Source of the DNA: Arthrobacter sp. YD4
GTDB lineage: Bacteria > Actinomycetota > Actinomycetes > Actinomycetales > Micrococcaceae
Direction: 5' to 3'
Assembly (NCBI RefSeq): GCF_030410515.1
Contig: NZ_JAUHHD010000003.1
Coordinates: forward strand, 372,001-436,000
DNA length: 64,000 nt
The translations under genes and the position numbers were made by a program. Positions 24,569 to 33,667 of the stretch are shown here, piece after piece. Numbering within the stretch: the stretch's first letter is position 1; every line of letters begins with the position of its first letter. Below the pieces are notes generated by a model that was given only the letters and a program-made list of their open reading frames with translations, searched no databases and had not been told where the DNA came from.

Positions 24569-26581
24569 CTAATCCAGGCCGCGGCGCTTGAGCAGGGGGT
24601 CGAGACGGGCGTCCCGGCCGCGGAAGGCCCGGAAGGACTCCAGCGGGTCGCGGCTGTTGCCGCGGGAGAGCAGTTCGGTGCGGAAGAAGTCCCCGTTGGC
24701 CCGGGACAGGCCGCCGTTCTCCTTGAACCACTCGACGGTTTCGGCGTCGAGCACCTCGCTCCAGATGTAGGAGTAGTAGCCCGCTGCGTACCAGCCGCCG
24801 GCGAAGATGTGCTGGAAGTACCCGGTCCGGTAGCGGGGCGGGATCAGGCTGTGCGCGACGCTGGCGGCGGCGAGGGCCTTCGCCTCGAATTCCAGGACGT
24901 CATCGGGGACCTCGGACTCCTCCAGGACGTGCCAGGCCAGGTCCAGCAGGGCGGCGCCCAGGTACTCGGTGGTGCCGAAGCCCTCGCCCCAGAGCGCGGC
25001 GGCGTCGAGCTTGTCCACGGTTTCCTGCGGCAGCGGCTCGCCCGAGACGTGGTGCCGGGCGTAGTTGGCCAGCACCTCCGGCCACATGATCCACATCTCG
25101 TTGACCTGGGACGGGTACTCGACGAAGTCGCGCGGCACCGAGGTTCCGGAGAACCGCGGGTAGGTCACGGCAGAGAAGAGCCCGTGGAGGGCGTGGCCGA
25201 ACTCGTGGAAGGTGGTCCGCAGTTCGTCCAGGGTCAGGAGCGTGGGTTCCCCGGCCGGCGGCTTGGAGATGTTCAGGTTGTTGATCACCACGGGACGGGT
25301 CCCCAGCAGGTCCGACTGCTCCACCAGGGAGTTCATCCAGGCGCCGCCGCGCTTCGATTCGCGGGTGTAGTAGTCGCCCAGGAAGAGGCCCAGGCCCGTG
25401 CCGTCGGCGTCCTTGACCTCCCAGACCCGGACATCGGGGTGGTAGCCGGCCAGGTCGGTCCGCTCGTGGAACGTGATGCCGTAGAGGGCGTTGGCCGCGA
25501 AGAAGACCCCGTCCTTCAGGACCCGGTCCAGCTCAAAGTAGGGGCGCAGGGCCTGCTCGTCCACGGAGTAGCGTTCGCGCTTGACCCGGGCGGAGTAGTA
25601 CGCCCAGTCCCACGCCTCCAGCGGGTGGCCGGCGACCTCGGCGAGGGCCTCGGCCTCGGCGTCGGCGTTCCGCACGGCAGCCGGGGCCAACCGGCCCAGC
25701 ATCGCCTGCACCGCGGCGAAGTCGGGGGCGGTCTGCTGGTCCACGCTGAGCTCGGCGAAGTTGGCGAAGCCCAGCAGGGTGGCCTTCTCGGCGCGCAGCC
25801 GGACCATGTCCCTGACCAGGTCCCGTACGTCCAGGGTCCCTCCGCTGCTGCCGCGGCCGATCGAGGCCTCGTAGAGCCTGCGGCGGACCTCCCGGTTCTC
25901 CAGCGCGGCCATTGCCGGCTGGTTGCTCGGCTGGATCAGGGTCAGCAGGTACTTGCCTTCGGCCCCGGCGGTGCGGGCTGCCTCGGCGGCGCTGGCGACG
26001 TCGTCGGCCGGCAGCCCGGCCAGGTCCGTGGCGTCGTCCAGCAGCAGCGACGCGGACTTCATGCCCTCCTTGACCCGCTGGCCGAACTCGGTGCCCAGGG
26101 TGGAGAGCTCGGCGTTGATGGCCCGGAGCCGGTCCTGGCCGGCGGCGTCGAGCTGGATGCCGGACTGGCGGAACGCCTTCAGGTACTCCTCGACCAGACG
26201 GGCGGATTCGGCGTCGAGCCCGTCCGTGGGAATTGCGGCGAACCTCTCGTAGAGGGCGCGGTTGAGGTAGATGGAGTCCTCGTGGGCGGAGAAGGCGGGG
26301 GAGAGACGGGTCTCCAGCTCCCGGATCTCGTCCGTGGCGTCCGCGGACACGAGCGTGAAGAAGGACGCCGCCGCACGCTGCAACAGAGCGCCGGAGCGTT
26401 CCATCGCGACGGCGGTGTTCTCAAAGCTGGCGGGCTCCGGTGTGTCGACGATCGCCTGAATCTCCGCGAGGTGTTCGGCCAGGCCGGCCTCGACGGCGTC
26501 GGCGTAGTGGCCGGCGTCGATGTCCGCGAAAGGTGGCAGTCCGTACGGCAGGGTACTGGGGCTCAGGAGGGGGTTAGTCAT
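24569..26581 (-). CDS. M3 family metallopeptidase (oligopeptidase A / Dcp-like)
   Basis: A 670-residue M3 peptidase (PF01432). The zinc motif HEFGHALHGLF is at about residues 458-468, with the third ligand Glu in the following FVEYPSQVNEMW. An N-terminal helical neurolysin-like region precedes it, and SYIWSEVLDAE plus the C-terminal LLSRGNSRDPLESFRAFRGRD are family-typical. There is no signal peptide, so it probably degrades oligopeptides in the cytosol. ATG at 26581 has GAAAG 8-12 nt upstream. An inverted repeat overlaps the start codon. It is divergent from the CapA-like gene by 81 bp. Confidence 0.95.
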   Translation of the reverse strand: MTNPLLSPSTLPYGLPPFADIDAGHYADAVEAGLAEHLAEIQAIVDTPEPASFENTAVAMERSGALLQRAAASFFTLVSADATDEIRELETRLSPAFSAHEDSIYLNRALYERFAAIPTDGLDAESARLVEEYLKAFRQSGIQLDAAGQDRLRAINAELSTLGTEFGQRVKEGMKSASLLLDDATDLAGLPADDVASAAEAARTAGAEGKYLLTLIQPSNQPAMAALENREVRRRLYEASIGRGSSGGTLDVRDLVRDMVRLRAEKATLLGFANFAELSVDQQTAPDFAAVQAMLGRLAPAAVRNADAEAEALAEVAGHPLEAWDWAYYSARVKRERYSVDEQALRPYFELDRVLKDGVFFAANALYGITFHERTDLAGYHPDVRVWEVKDADGTGLGLFLGDYYTRESKRGGAWMNSLVEQSDLLGTRPVVINNLNISKPPAGEPTLLTLDELRTTFHEFGHALHGLFSAVTYPRFSGTSVPRDFVEYPSQVNEMWIMWPEVLANYARHHVSGEPLPQETVDKLDAAALWGEGFGTTEYLGAALLDLAWHVLEESEVPDDVLEFEAKALAAASVAHSLIPPRYRTGYFQHIFAGGWYAAGYYSYIWSEVLDAETVEWFKENGGLSRANGDFFRTELLSRGNSRDPLESFRAFRGRDARLDPLLKRRGLD

Positions 26582-26598
26582 GAAACGACACTTTCATG
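26579..26598 (-). repeat. Inverted repeat overlapping the M3 peptidase start codon
   Basis: CATGAAA-CGACAC-TTTCATG is a perfect 7-bp inverted repeat whose left arm contains the start codon of the M3 peptidase gene. It could occlude initiation as a hairpin or act as an operator; chance is not excluded. Confidence 0.35.
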
Positions 26599-26650
26599 TT
26601 TCGTGGCGGTTCTCAATGGTCCGCGGCGCGTGTTGGGGCGGTGCGGCCCG

Positions 26651-26656
26651 TACGAT
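26651..26656 (+). promoter_or_regulatory. -10 element for the CapA-like gene (leaderless type)
   Basis: TACGAT lies 6 nt before the ATG at 26663, with GTGGCC and no Shine-Dalgarno between them. Confidence 0.5.
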
Positions 26657-26662
26657 GTGGCC

Positions 26663-27943
26663 ATGGGGACTCCACATCTTTCGCGCCCGGCCCGCGTCGC
26701 GGCCGGCCTGCTCTCGATTGCCATCGCTGCCACGCTGAGCTCCTGCGGGGTGCTGGCCCGCCCGGACGGGGATGCCGCCGGGACCGCGAATGCCGGCGCG
26801 ACGGCGTCGGGGCAGGCATCCGCGCAGTCGCCGGGCTCGCGGTCGTCGACGTCGCCCAGCCCGACGCCGACCCCCACCCCGACACCCGGGAAGGGCCCCG
26901 ACTGCGCCGCCGTCCGTTGCACGTCCGTGCTGGTCACCGGCGACATGCTGGTCCACGCCCAGCTCTGGGACCAAGCCCGCGCTGACGCCCTGGCCGCCGG
27001 TGCCAAGGGCCTGGACTTCGGCCCGTTGCTGGAGGGCCAGCGCCGCTATATCGCGAAGGCGGACCTGGCCATCTGCCACCAGGAAACCCCGGTGGCCGGG
27101 CCTATGGGCCCCTTCTCCGCCTACCCGTCCTTCAACGTCCCGCCGCAGATCATCACCGCCGCCCAGCAAGTCGGCTACCGGGCCTGCACCACGGCCAGCA
27201 ACCACACCATCGACCGGGGCACCGCCGGCCTGGTCCGCACCCTGGACGCCCTTGACGCGGCCGGCCTGCAGCACACCGGGTCCTACCGCACAGAGGCCGA
27301 CTCGCAGGGCGTGCTCATCCTGCAGACCGCCGCCGCCAAGATCGCCGTCATCGAGGGCGCCTACGGCCTCAACGGACAGACTCCCGACTTCGCCTGGCAG
27401 GTGGACATGCTGGATCCGGCCGCCATGATCGCCAAGGCGAAGAAGGCGCGCGCCCAGGGGGCAGACATCGTGCTGGGCGTGATGCACGCCGGTGAGGAGT
27501 ACGCCAGCGTGCCGAACGCCGAACAGCGCGACGCCGCCCACGCGCTGGTGGACAGCGGCCAGTTCACCATGATCTACGGCCATCACACCCACTCGGTGCT
27601 GCCCATCGAACAGTACAAGGGCACGTGGATCGTCTACGGGCTGGGCAACGGCATCACGGAACTCTCGCCAACGTACGTCGTGAACAACGAGGGTCTCCTG
27701 GTGCGGGCGCAGTTCAGCCAGGACGCGGCCGGAAAGTGGACGGCCTCGGACCTGGCCTGGGCGCCGTCGGTGATCGTCCGCGGCCCGTACCGCTGGTGCT
27801 CGGTGGCCGCCGACGCGCCGCAGGGCCCCTGCGCCGGTCCCGCCGCCGACGCCGCCACCCGCCAGCGCACCAAAACGGTGGTCGAATCAATGGGAGCGGC
27901 GACGGCCGGCGCCCACGAACTGCTGATCACCAAGGAGAAGTAG
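26663..27943 (+). CDS. CapA family lipoprotein
   Basis: A 426-residue exported lipoprotein. The signal peptide ends in the lipobox TLSSCG with Cys28 as the lipid site. A disordered Ser/Thr/Pro linker (SPSPTPTPTPTPG) runs to about residue 75, then a CapA-type domain (PF09587) with VTGDMLVHAQLW, TASNHTIDRG (metal-site Asn-His) and MIYGHHTHSVLPIE. CapA proteins are calcineurin-like; one branch serves poly-gamma-glutamate synthesis. No capB/capC-type genes are present, so that pathway cannot be inferred. It is followed 2 nt later by an alpha/beta hydrolase gene. Confidence 0.9.
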   Translation: MGTPHLSRPARVAAGLLSIAIAATLSSCGVLARPDGDAAGTANAGATASGQASAQSPGSRSSTSPSPTPTPTPTPGKGPDCAAVRCTSVLVTGDMLVHAQLWDQARADALAAGAKGLDFGPLLEGQRRYIAKADLAICHQETPVAGPMGPFSAYPSFNVPPQIITAAQQVGYRACTTASNHTIDRGTAGLVRTLDALDAAGLQHTGSYRTEADSQGVLILQTAAAKIAVIEGAYGLNGQTPDFAWQVDMLDPAAMIAKAKKARAQGADIVLGVMHAGEEYASVPNAEQRDAAHALVDSGQFTMIYGHHTHSVLPIEQYKGTWIVYGLGNGITELSPTYVVNNEGLLVRAQFSQDAAGKWTASDLAWAPSVIVRGPYRWCSVAADAPQGPCAGPAADAATRQRTKTVVESMGAATAGAHELLITKEK

Positions 27944-27945
27944 CA

Positions 27946-28848
27946 ATGACCGACGAAGGGGCCGGATCCACGGCGGCAGAGCAGGGATCGCCGCCGGTAC
28001 GACGGCGGGAGGTCCGGCAGAGCGCCGCGGGACTGGCTGTCTTCGAGTACGGCCGGGAGCCGGGGCCGGGCGTGCCGAGCCTGTTGCTGATCCACGGCTA
28101 TCCCGACGACCACCAGGTGTTCCTGCCCGTGATCGCCGAGCTTGCCGGGACGCACCACATGATCGCCTACGACACCCGCAACGCGGGGGAGTCCCGCGTC
28201 GCGGCGGACGGCGGGACGGCCGACTACTCGCTGGCGGCGCTGGTGGACGACGCCTTCGCGGTCCTCTCCGCCGTCGGCGTCGGGAACGTCCACCTGGTGG
28301 GCCACGACTGGGGCTCCATCCAGGGCTGGGCAGTGGTCAGGGATCCGCGCGCCACCGGGGCGATTACCCGCTACACCAGCATCTCCGGGCCCGACATGGG
28401 CCACTTCTCCCGCTGGATCAACGCCCGGATCCGGCGTCCGCGTGAGTGGGGAAAGCTCGGCGGGCAGCTGCTCCGCAGCTGGTATTTGCTGGCGTTCCAG
28501 CTGCCCGTCCTGCCCGAGGCGGCATGGCGGCTGGTGCTCACCCGCCGCTTCGAGCAGGCCGCGAACCGGCCACTGGGGGACAACCCCGTCCGCGGGCTGG
28601 CCCTCTACCGGAGCAACCTCTTTGGCCGCGGCGCCCGCACCGACCGGCCGCAGGGGGCATCCCGGCGGGTGAATATCCCGGTGCAGGTGGTGGTGCCCCT
28701 GCGCGACGCCTACCTCTCGCCCCACCTAACCGAGGACCTCGAGGGCTGGATCGATGACCTCACGGTCGTCCGGGTGGACGGCGGCCATTGGTGGCCCGCC
28801 AGCCGCCCGGCCGAGTTCGCACGGCTGCTTCGCGGCGGGGGATCGTGA
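27946..28848 (+). CDS. Alpha/beta hydrolase (epoxide hydrolase-like)
   Basis: A 300-residue alpha/beta-hydrolase. The oxyanion motif is LLIHGYPDDH, and the nucleophile elbow is VGHDWGS, with Asp rather than Ser, the form used by epoxide hydrolases and haloalkane dehalogenases. The catalytic His is in VDGGHWW near the C-terminus. No signal peptide is evident. The start at 27946 lies just after the CapA stop, so the genes are cotranscribed; a functional link between them is not known. The substrate is unknown. Confidence 0.85.
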   Translation: MTDEGAGSTAAEQGSPPVRRREVRQSAAGLAVFEYGREPGPGVPSLLLIHGYPDDHQVFLPVIAELAGTHHMIAYDTRNAGESRVAADGGTADYSLAALVDDAFAVLSAVGVGNVHLVGHDWGSIQGWAVVRDPRATGAITRYTSISGPDMGHFSRWINARIRRPREWGKLGGQLLRSWYLLAFQLPVLPEAAWRLVLTRRFEQAANRPLGDNPVRGLALYRSNLFGRGARTDRPQGASRRVNIPVQVVVPLRDAYLSPHLTEDLEGWIDDLTVVRVDGGHWWPASRPAEFARLLRGGGS

Positions 28849-28859
28849 GAGGCCCCGCC
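28834..28859. terminator. Possible hairpin at the alpha/beta hydrolase and GNAT convergent stops
   Basis: A 7-bp stem GGCGGGG / CCCCGCC with a 12-nt loop that contains the hydrolase stop codon; the GNAT stop begins at the end of the distal arm. No U-tract. Confidence 0.35.
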
Positions 28860-29326
28860 TAGCCCTCCGACAGCTCCAAGGTCATGAACACGCTGTTCGG
28901 GTCGGCGGTGTAGTCGGCGAACGGCGGGCAGACCGCGAAGCCGTGCCGCAGGTAGAGTCTGCGTGCCGCCGCGAAGTAGTCCTGGGAACCGGTTTCCAGG
29001 CTGACCCGGTTGAAGCCACGCTCCCGCGCCTCGGCGAGGAGCCGCCCCAGCAGGCCGCCGGCGACGCCGCGCCCGCGGGCGTCCCGGGCGGTCCGCATCG
29101 ACTTGATCTCCGCTCCGCCCGCGCCGAGGTCCTTGAGGGCGCCGCAGCCAAGCAGGATGCCGTCTTCGCGGGCGGTCCAGAAGCTGATCGCGGGTCCGGC
29201 GAGGGCGCCGACGTCGAGCGCGTGGACGCTCTCGGCCGGCGAGGTCGCGAACATGTCCGCCAGGTGTTCCTCGAGCAGGATCCGCACGTCCGCGCGGTCC
29301 GGCGCGTCAGGGGCGTAGCTGATCAT
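28859..29326 (-). CDS. GNAT family N-acetyltransferase
   Basis: A 155-residue acetyltransferase. The acetyl-CoA binding motif A is SMRTARDARGRGVAGGLLGRLLAEAR, and motif B is LYLRHGFAVCPPFADY, as in the YsnE-like small-molecule or peptide acetyltransferases. The substrate is unknown. ATG at 29326 has GGAA 6 nt upstream. It follows gatD by 20 bp on the same strand and so is probably the third gene of the murT-gatD operon; a cell-wall role is possible but not supported by motif. Confidence 0.85.
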   Translation of the reverse strand: MISYAPDAPDRADVRILLEEHLADMFATSPAESVHALDVGALAGPAISFWTAREDGILLGCGALKDLGAGGAEIKSMRTARDARGRGVAGGLLGRLLAEARERGFNRVSLETGSQDYFAAARRLYLRHGFAVCPPFADYTADPNSVFMTLELSEG

Positions 29327-29346
29327 GGCCGGTTCCGGGGCGATCC

Positions 29347-30141
29347 CTAGCGCGGCCGGCGGGCGGCGTGCTCGCGGGCCAGGACGGCGTACCGGTCATC
29401 CGGGGTGCCCGGCGTGAAGCTGCCGTACTTGCGTTCCACCGCCGTCTTGATCAGGAAGTCGGCCAGCGCCGGGTTCTTCGGCAGCAACGATCCGTGGAGG
29501 TAGCTCGCCACGATGTTCCGGTACCGGGCGCCCTCATGGCCGTCGCCGCTGTTGTTGCCGGTGCCCTTGGCGGTGGTGCCCAGGGGTTCGACGCCGGGAC
29601 CCAGGGTGGTCTGGCCGCTGTGGTTCTCGTAGCCCAGGACGGTCCCGAACTCGGGGGTGGAGACGCTGACGTTGCCGATCAACCGCTCGTCCGTGCCGTT
29701 CGTCTCGACATCCAGGATGCCGATCCCGGGGATGACCGAGCCGGTCCGGGTCCGGAAGAACCTCCCGAACAACTGGTAGAGGCCGCAGATGACCAGCATG
29801 GGCGTGCCGTCCTCGGCGAGTTCGCGCAGCACCGTTTCCCGGGACAGCAGGTCGTCCTGGATCACCAGCTGGCCGCTGTCCTGGCCGCCGCCACCGACGA
29901 TCAGGTCCACGTTCGCGGGGAAGTCGTCGCCCACGTTGTACTCGAGCAGTTCGGGGGTGTAGCCGTGCCAGCGCAGCCGCTGTGCCATGACCAGGGCGTT
30001 GCCCCAGTCGCCGTAGATGTTCATGTCCCGCGGGTAGAGCTGCAGCACCCGGATGGTGCCCTTGCTGGGGGCGGCGGGTTCCTCCGGGGGAAGCTCGTGG
30101 CCGTGGGAGAGTTCGTGCTGCGGACCGGTTTCCGGGGTCAC
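29347..30141 (-). CDS. gatD: Lipid II isoglutaminyl synthase, glutaminase subunit
   Basis: A 264-residue class I glutamine amidotransferase of the CobB/CobQ-like group. The active-site Cys119 is in VICGLYQLFG and the His216 in SYLHGSLLPKNPAL. VGGGGQDSGQ is a GatD hallmark. It supplies ammonia to MurT, which amidates D-Glu of lipid II to D-isoglutamine. About 27 hydrophilic residues at the N-terminus extend beyond the S. aureus enzyme. The GTG start overlaps the murT stop (GTGA), giving the equimolar coupling expected for a two-subunit enzyme. Confidence 0.93.
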   Translation of the reverse strand: MTPETGPQHELSHGHELPPEEPAAPSKGTIRVLQLYPRDMNIYGDWGNALVMAQRLRWHGYTPELLEYNVGDDFPANVDLIVGGGGQDSGQLVIQDDLLSRETVLRELAEDGTPMLVICGLYQLFGRFFRTRTGSVIPGIGILDVETNGTDERLIGNVSVSTPEFGTVLGYENHSGQTTLGPGVEPLGTTAKGTGNNSGDGHEGARYRNIVASYLHGSLLPKNPALADFLIKTAVERKYGSFTPGTPDDRYAVLAREHAARRPR

Positions 30142-31442
30142 GAGACCACCTCCACTGTGGTGATTTTGGACAGCTCGCGGCGGATGGCCAGCATGGCTGT
30201 GTAGGTGCAGAAGATCCGCTTCGGCCGGTCCTTGGCGCCGCGGATGAACGCGGCCAGGGCCGGAGCGATCTCCGTGTCGACCGCGCCGATGGCGACGTCG
30301 TCGTACTGCAGGCGCAGGGCCATGTCGTAGGCGCGGGAGCCGGTCAGCTGGTCCACGCCGCCCTCGCGGAGGGTGTCGAACTCGACGTCCCAGAGCCAGG
30401 ACATGTCCCGGCCGTCGGCGTAGTTGTCGTTGATCGCGATCATGGTCGCGTAGCCCGCGGCCGGGAAGGACTTGAGCCCCAGCCGGAAACCGCTCGGGTT
30501 CTTGACTAACACCAGGTCCAGCGGCAGGCCGTCCACCACCAGGCTCTCGCCGCGGCCGAACGCCGGCGCGACGTTGCCCAGGGCCGTGAGCAGGCCGGCG
30601 TGGTCCGTGGCGGTACCGCGGACGGCAGCGATGGCGCGGGCCAGGGTCAGGGCCGCGGCGGCGTTGAATATGTTGTAGACGCCGCGCAGCTTCATCGGCG
30701 TCGACACGGTGGCGCCGTCGTAGTCGAAATCGGCGTCGGCCGGGCCCACGCGGCGGAGGACGACGTCGGCATTCGGCTTCGCGGGGGCGTCCGGAACCGG
30801 GCTGCCCGGGGCGGAGCGCATGTCGTCGTCATTGGGGAAGGTGCTCAGCAGCGAGTCGTCCAGCCCGAAGTAGCGGACCTCCGGACCGCCCACGGCCGGG
30901 GTGGCGAGGGTGGCGGCGATCCGGGCCACCCGCGGATCCTCGCGGTTCAACACGACGGTCCCGGTGGTCTTCGAGGCAATGTGCTGCAACAGGTCCGCGG
31001 TCTTGTCGATCTCGCCGAACCGGTCCAGCTGGTCCCGGAGGACGTTCAGCAGCAGGCAGTAGCGCGGCGGGACCTTGTTGACGAAGTGCACCGCGTGGGC
31101 TTCGTCGAGCTCCAGCACCGCGATGTCGGCGTCGAGCCTGCCGCGCCAGTCCACCTCACCAAGCAGCGCGGCGGCAACGCCGCGGGTGAAGTTGCTGCCC
31201 GTGCGGTTGGTGAAGACCTTCAGGCCCTGGCTCTCGAGGAGTTCCACGACCATCTTGGTGGTGGTGGTCTTGCCGTTAGTTCCGCTGACGACGGCGACGC
31301 CGAGCGGCAGCGTGGCCAGCGTCCTCTGCATGAAGCCGGGGTCGATTTTCTCGACCACCAGGCCGGGAAGGGCGGAGCCTCCACCCCTGAGCCGGGAGAC
31401 CCGGCGGACGAACTTGCCGAGCGGGACGCTGAAGTAGAGCAT
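30138..31442 (-). CDS. murT: Lipid II isoglutaminyl synthase, Mur ligase subunit
   Basis: A 434-residue Mur-ligase-like protein. The ATP loop is [15 protein letters not shown], the central domain carries [11 protein letters not shown] and [17 protein letters not shown], and the C-terminal MurT domain has [20 protein letters not shown] with the conserved Asp. With GatD it amidates lipid II. The segment between about residues 190 and 250, where S. aureus and S. pneumoniae MurT carry four zinc-binding cysteines, has none here. The ATG at 31442 lies 7 nt after a TATATT -10 hexamer; ACAAGG could serve as a weak ribosome-binding site. It is divergent from pdxT. Confidence 0.93.
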   Translation of the reverse strand: MLYFSVPLGKFVRRVSRLRGGGSALPGLVVEKIDPGFMQRTLATLPLGVAVVSGTNGKTTTTKMVVELLESQGLKVFTNRTGSNFTRGVAAALLGEVDWRGRLDADIAVLELDEAHAVHFVNKVPPRYCLLLNVLRDQLDRFGEIDKTADLLQHIASKTTGTVVLNREDPRVARIAATLATPAVGGPEVRYFGLDDSLLSTFPNDDDMRSAPGSPVPDAPAKPNADVVLRRVGPADADFDYDGATVSTPMKLRGVYNIFNAAAALTLARAIAAVRGTATDHAGLLTALGNVAPAFGRGESLVVDGLPLDLVLVKNPSGFRLGLKSFPAAGYATMIAINDNYADGRDMSWLWDVEFDTLREGGVDQLTGSRAYDMALRLQYDDVAIGAVDTEIAPALAAFIRGAKDRPKRIFCTYTAMLAIRRELSKITTVEVVS

Positions 31443-31449
31443 GCCTTGT

Positions 31450-31455
31450 AATATA
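31450..31455 (-). promoter_or_regulatory. -10 element for murT-gatD (leaderless type)
   Basis: TATATT on the minus strand, 7 nt before the murT ATG; an unusually AT-rich island in this DNA. Confidence 0.55.
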
Positions 31456-31522
31456 TCCCAGCCGGGGCATAGAACCCGGCCCGGAGGCCCCGCCCGGTGC
31501 GGCCCGCGGCGGACGGCCGCAC

Positions 31523-31528
31523 TATGCT
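31523..31528 (+). promoter_or_regulatory. -10 element for pdxT (leaderless type)
   Basis: TATGCT ends 6 nt before the pdxT ATG at 31535. The AGG in between is too close to the ATG to be a good ribosome-binding site. Confidence 0.5.
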
Positions 31529-31534
31529 GGCAGG

Positions 31535-32236
31535 ATGACCTCCCCACTCTTCCCGCCCGGCTCCAGCGTGGGCTCGGGCCTGCGCATCGGTGTCCTGGCG
31601 CTCCAGGGCGACTTCCGCGAGCACCTGCGTGCGGTGGAAGCCGCCGGAGCCACCGGCGTCGGCGTCCGCCGGCCCGGCGAACTCGACGGCCTGGACGGAC
31701 TCATCATTCCCGGCGGCGAATCGACCACCATCGACAAGCTCTCCCGGGCCTTCGAACTCCGCGAACCCCTCGTCGGACGGATCCGCGACGGCCTGCCGGT
31801 CTACGGCTCCTGCGCCGGCATGATCCTGCTGGCCGACGACCTCACCGACCCGGCCACCGACCTCGCCGGGAACCCGCAGCAGACCTTCGGCGGCCTGGAC
31901 ATGACCGTCCGGCGGAACGCCTTCGGCCGGCAGCGGGAATCCTTTGAAACGGACCTGGAGTTCAAGGGACTGGAGTTCAGTGCCGGAGACACCGGCGTCG
32001 CACCCGTGCACGCCGTGTTCATCCGCGGCCCGTGGGTGGAACGGGTGGGACCCGGCGTCGAGGTCCTCGCCCGGGTGGAACCCACCGGCGCCGGAGCCTC
32101 CGGCGTGCTGGACGGGGCCGCTAGAATTGTTGCAGTGCGTTCCGGCAAGCTGCTGGCCACCTCCTTCCACCCGGAAGTGACAGGGGAAAAGCGCGTGCAT
32201 GAACTGTTTATTCGAATGATCAGAGGAGAAGCGTAA
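31535..32236 (+). CDS. pdxT: Pyridoxal 5'-phosphate synthase, glutaminase subunit
   Basis: A 233-residue class I glutaminase that feeds ammonia to PdxS. The triad is visible: Cys in [11 protein letters not shown], and His-Glu in [11 protein letters not shown]. Other family motifs are [22 protein letters not shown] and FIRGPWV. The first 15 residues (Pro/Ser/Gly-rich) precede the usual start of the domain; GTG/ATG starts further in are not needed because of the promoter position. It begins a run with yebC and ruvC (gap 3 bp, then overlap). A TAGAAT at 32122-32127 could be an internal promoter. Confidence 0.95.
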   Translation: MTSPLFPPGSSVGSGLRIGVLALQGDFREHLRAVEAAGATGVGVRRPGELDGLDGLIIPGGESTTIDKLSRAFELREPLVGRIRDGLPVYGSCAGMILLADDLTDPATDLAGNPQQTFGGLDMTVRRNAFGRQRESFETDLEFKGLEFSAGDTGVAPVHAVFIRGPWVERVGPGVEVLARVEPTGAGASGVLDGAARIVAVRSGKLLATSFHPEVTGEKRVHELFIRMIRGEA

Positions 32237-32239
32237 AGC

Positions 32240-32995
32240 ATGTCAGGCCACTCCAAATGGGCGACGACCAAGCACAAAAAGGCCATCATCGATAGCCGAC
32301 GGGCCAAGTCGTTCGCCAAGCTGATCAAGAACATCGAAGTTGCCGCCCGGATGGGCGGACCGGACCTCGCCGGCAACCCCGGCCTGGAACTGGCCGTCAC
32401 CAAGGCCAAGAAGACCTCGGTCCCCAACGACAACATCGATCGCGCCATCAAGCGCGGCGCCGGCCTCACCGGCGAGGTCGTGGACTACACCGAGATCATG
32501 TACGAATGCCGCGGCCCGCAGGGTTCGGCCCTGCTGATCGAGTGCCTCACGGACAACAAGAACCGTGCTGCCTCCGAGGTCCGCCTGGCCATCTCCCGCA
32601 ACGGCGGCACCATCGCCGACCCGGGCTCCGTCAGCTACCTTTTCACCCGCAAGGGCGTCGTGTCTTTGCCCAAGAACGGCCTGACCGAAGATGACGTGCT
32701 GATGGCCGTCCTCGACGCCGGCGCCGAGGAGGTCAAGGACAACGGCGAGAGCTTCGAGATCCACTCCGAGCCGACCGACCTGCAGGCCATCCGCGACGCG
32801 CTCAAGGAAGCCGGGATCGAGTACGACACCGACGAGGCCGAGTTCGTGCCCTCCATGCAGGTCCCGCTGGACCTCGAGGCGGCCAAGAAGTTCATGAAGC
32901 TCGTCGACGCCCTCGAGGACCTCGACGACGTCCAGAACGTGTACAGCAACGCCGACCTCAGCGACGAAGTACAGGCCGCCCTGGAAGCCGAGTGA
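32240..32995 (+). CDS. yebC: YebC/PmpR family regulatory protein (TACO1-like)
   Basis: A 251-residue YebC-family protein with the conserved start [27 protein letters not shown], then [33 protein letters not shown] and [22 protein letters not shown]. Members were described as transcription regulators, and recent work links them to ribosomes stalled at proline stretches. Full-length with no anomaly. The GAGGAG upstream lies inside the end of pdxT. The stop overlaps the ruvC GTG (GTGA), as in the conserved yebC-ruvC-ruvA-ruvB arrangement. Confidence 0.96.
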   Translation: MSGHSKWATTKHKKAIIDSRRAKSFAKLIKNIEVAARMGGPDLAGNPGLELAVTKAKKTSVPNDNIDRAIKRGAGLTGEVVDYTEIMYECRGPQGSALLIECLTDNKNRAASEVRLAISRNGGTIADPGSVSYLFTRKGVVSLPKNGLTEDDVLMAVLDAGAEEVKDNGESFEIHSEPTDLQAIRDALKEAGIEYDTDEAEFVPSMQVPLDLEAAKKFMKLVDALEDLDDVQNVYSNADLSDEVQAALEAE

Positions 32996-33600
32996 CCCTT
33001 CGCGTCCTCGGCGTCGACCCCGGCCTCACCCGCTGCGGGATCGGCGTCGTGGACGTCGAACGGAACCGGCGCGCCACCATGGTGGACTTCGGCGTCGTCG
33101 GCACCTCACCGGAGGAAAGCTTGGACCAGCGGCTGCTGGTGATCGCCACCGCCATCGACGAGTGGCTGGACAAGTACCAGCCGCAGGTCCTGGCCGTTGA
33201 GCGGGTTTTTTCGCAGCTCAATGTCAGCACGGTGATGGGCGTCGCCCAGGCCTCCGGCGTCGTCATCGCCGCCGCGGCCCGGCGAGGCATCCCCGTCGCC
33301 CTGCACACCCCTTCGGAGGTCAAGGCGGCCGTGACCGGCAGCGGAACCTCTAACAAGGACGCCGTGACCAAGCTGGTCACCAAGATCCTGCGCCTGGACG
33401 CCCCGCCGCGACCGGCCGACGCCGCCGACGCCCTGGCCCTGGCCATCACGCACGCCTGGCGCTCCGGCGGGGGAGTCGCCGCGGCCGGCGCCGCTAGTGC
33501 GCGGATCCCGACGGCGGCCGCCGCGTCGCGCTCGGCGCTCACCCCGGCGCAGCGGGCCTGGGCCGACGCGGAGCTCAAAGCGCGCCGTGCCGCCAAGTAA
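32992..33600 (+). CDS. ruvC: Holliday junction resolvase RuvC
   Basis: A 202-residue endonuclease that cuts Holliday junctions. Catalytic acidic residues: Asp in [12 protein letters not shown], Glu in [23 protein letters not shown], and the Asp pair in [15 protein letters not shown]. The last 35 residues are an Ala-rich tail beyond the usual 170-residue core. GTG start overlaps the yebC stop. A LexA box lies between this gene and ruvA, so ruvC belongs to the upstream transcript while ruvAB can also be induced separately. Confidence 0.96.
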   Translation: MTLRVLGVDPGLTRCGIGVVDVERNRRATMVDFGVVGTSPEESLDQRLLVIATAIDEWLDKYQPQVLAVERVFSQLNVSTVMGVAQASGVVIAAAARRGIPVALHTPSEVKAAVTGSGTSNKDAVTKLVTKILRLDAPPRPADAADALALAITHAWRSGGGVAAAGAASARIPTAAAASRSALTPAQRAWADAELKARRAAK

Positions 33601-33631
33601 CGGGCCAAACCTCCGCCCGCTTGGTACGGTA

Positions 33632-33649
33632 TTCGTAGATATGTTCGGA
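33632..33649. promoter_or_regulatory. LexA (SOS) box upstream of ruvAB
   Basis: TTCGTAGATATGTTCGGA, 19-36 nt before the ruvA start. Its 16-bp core keeps TCG...GATATGTTCG of the consensus with two further changes relative to the box at 15810. It overlaps TATGTT at 33640-33645, a possible -10 element. Confidence 0.75.
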
Positions 33650-33667
33650 TAACTCAGGAGCCAGGCC

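Noticed and set aside
24500..26660. Long plus-strand open frame upstream of and in frame with the CapA-like gene
   Set aside because: It is antisense to the M3 peptidase. The real CapA start is at 26663, where a signal peptide with lipobox begins and a promoter hexamer sits 6 nt upstream.
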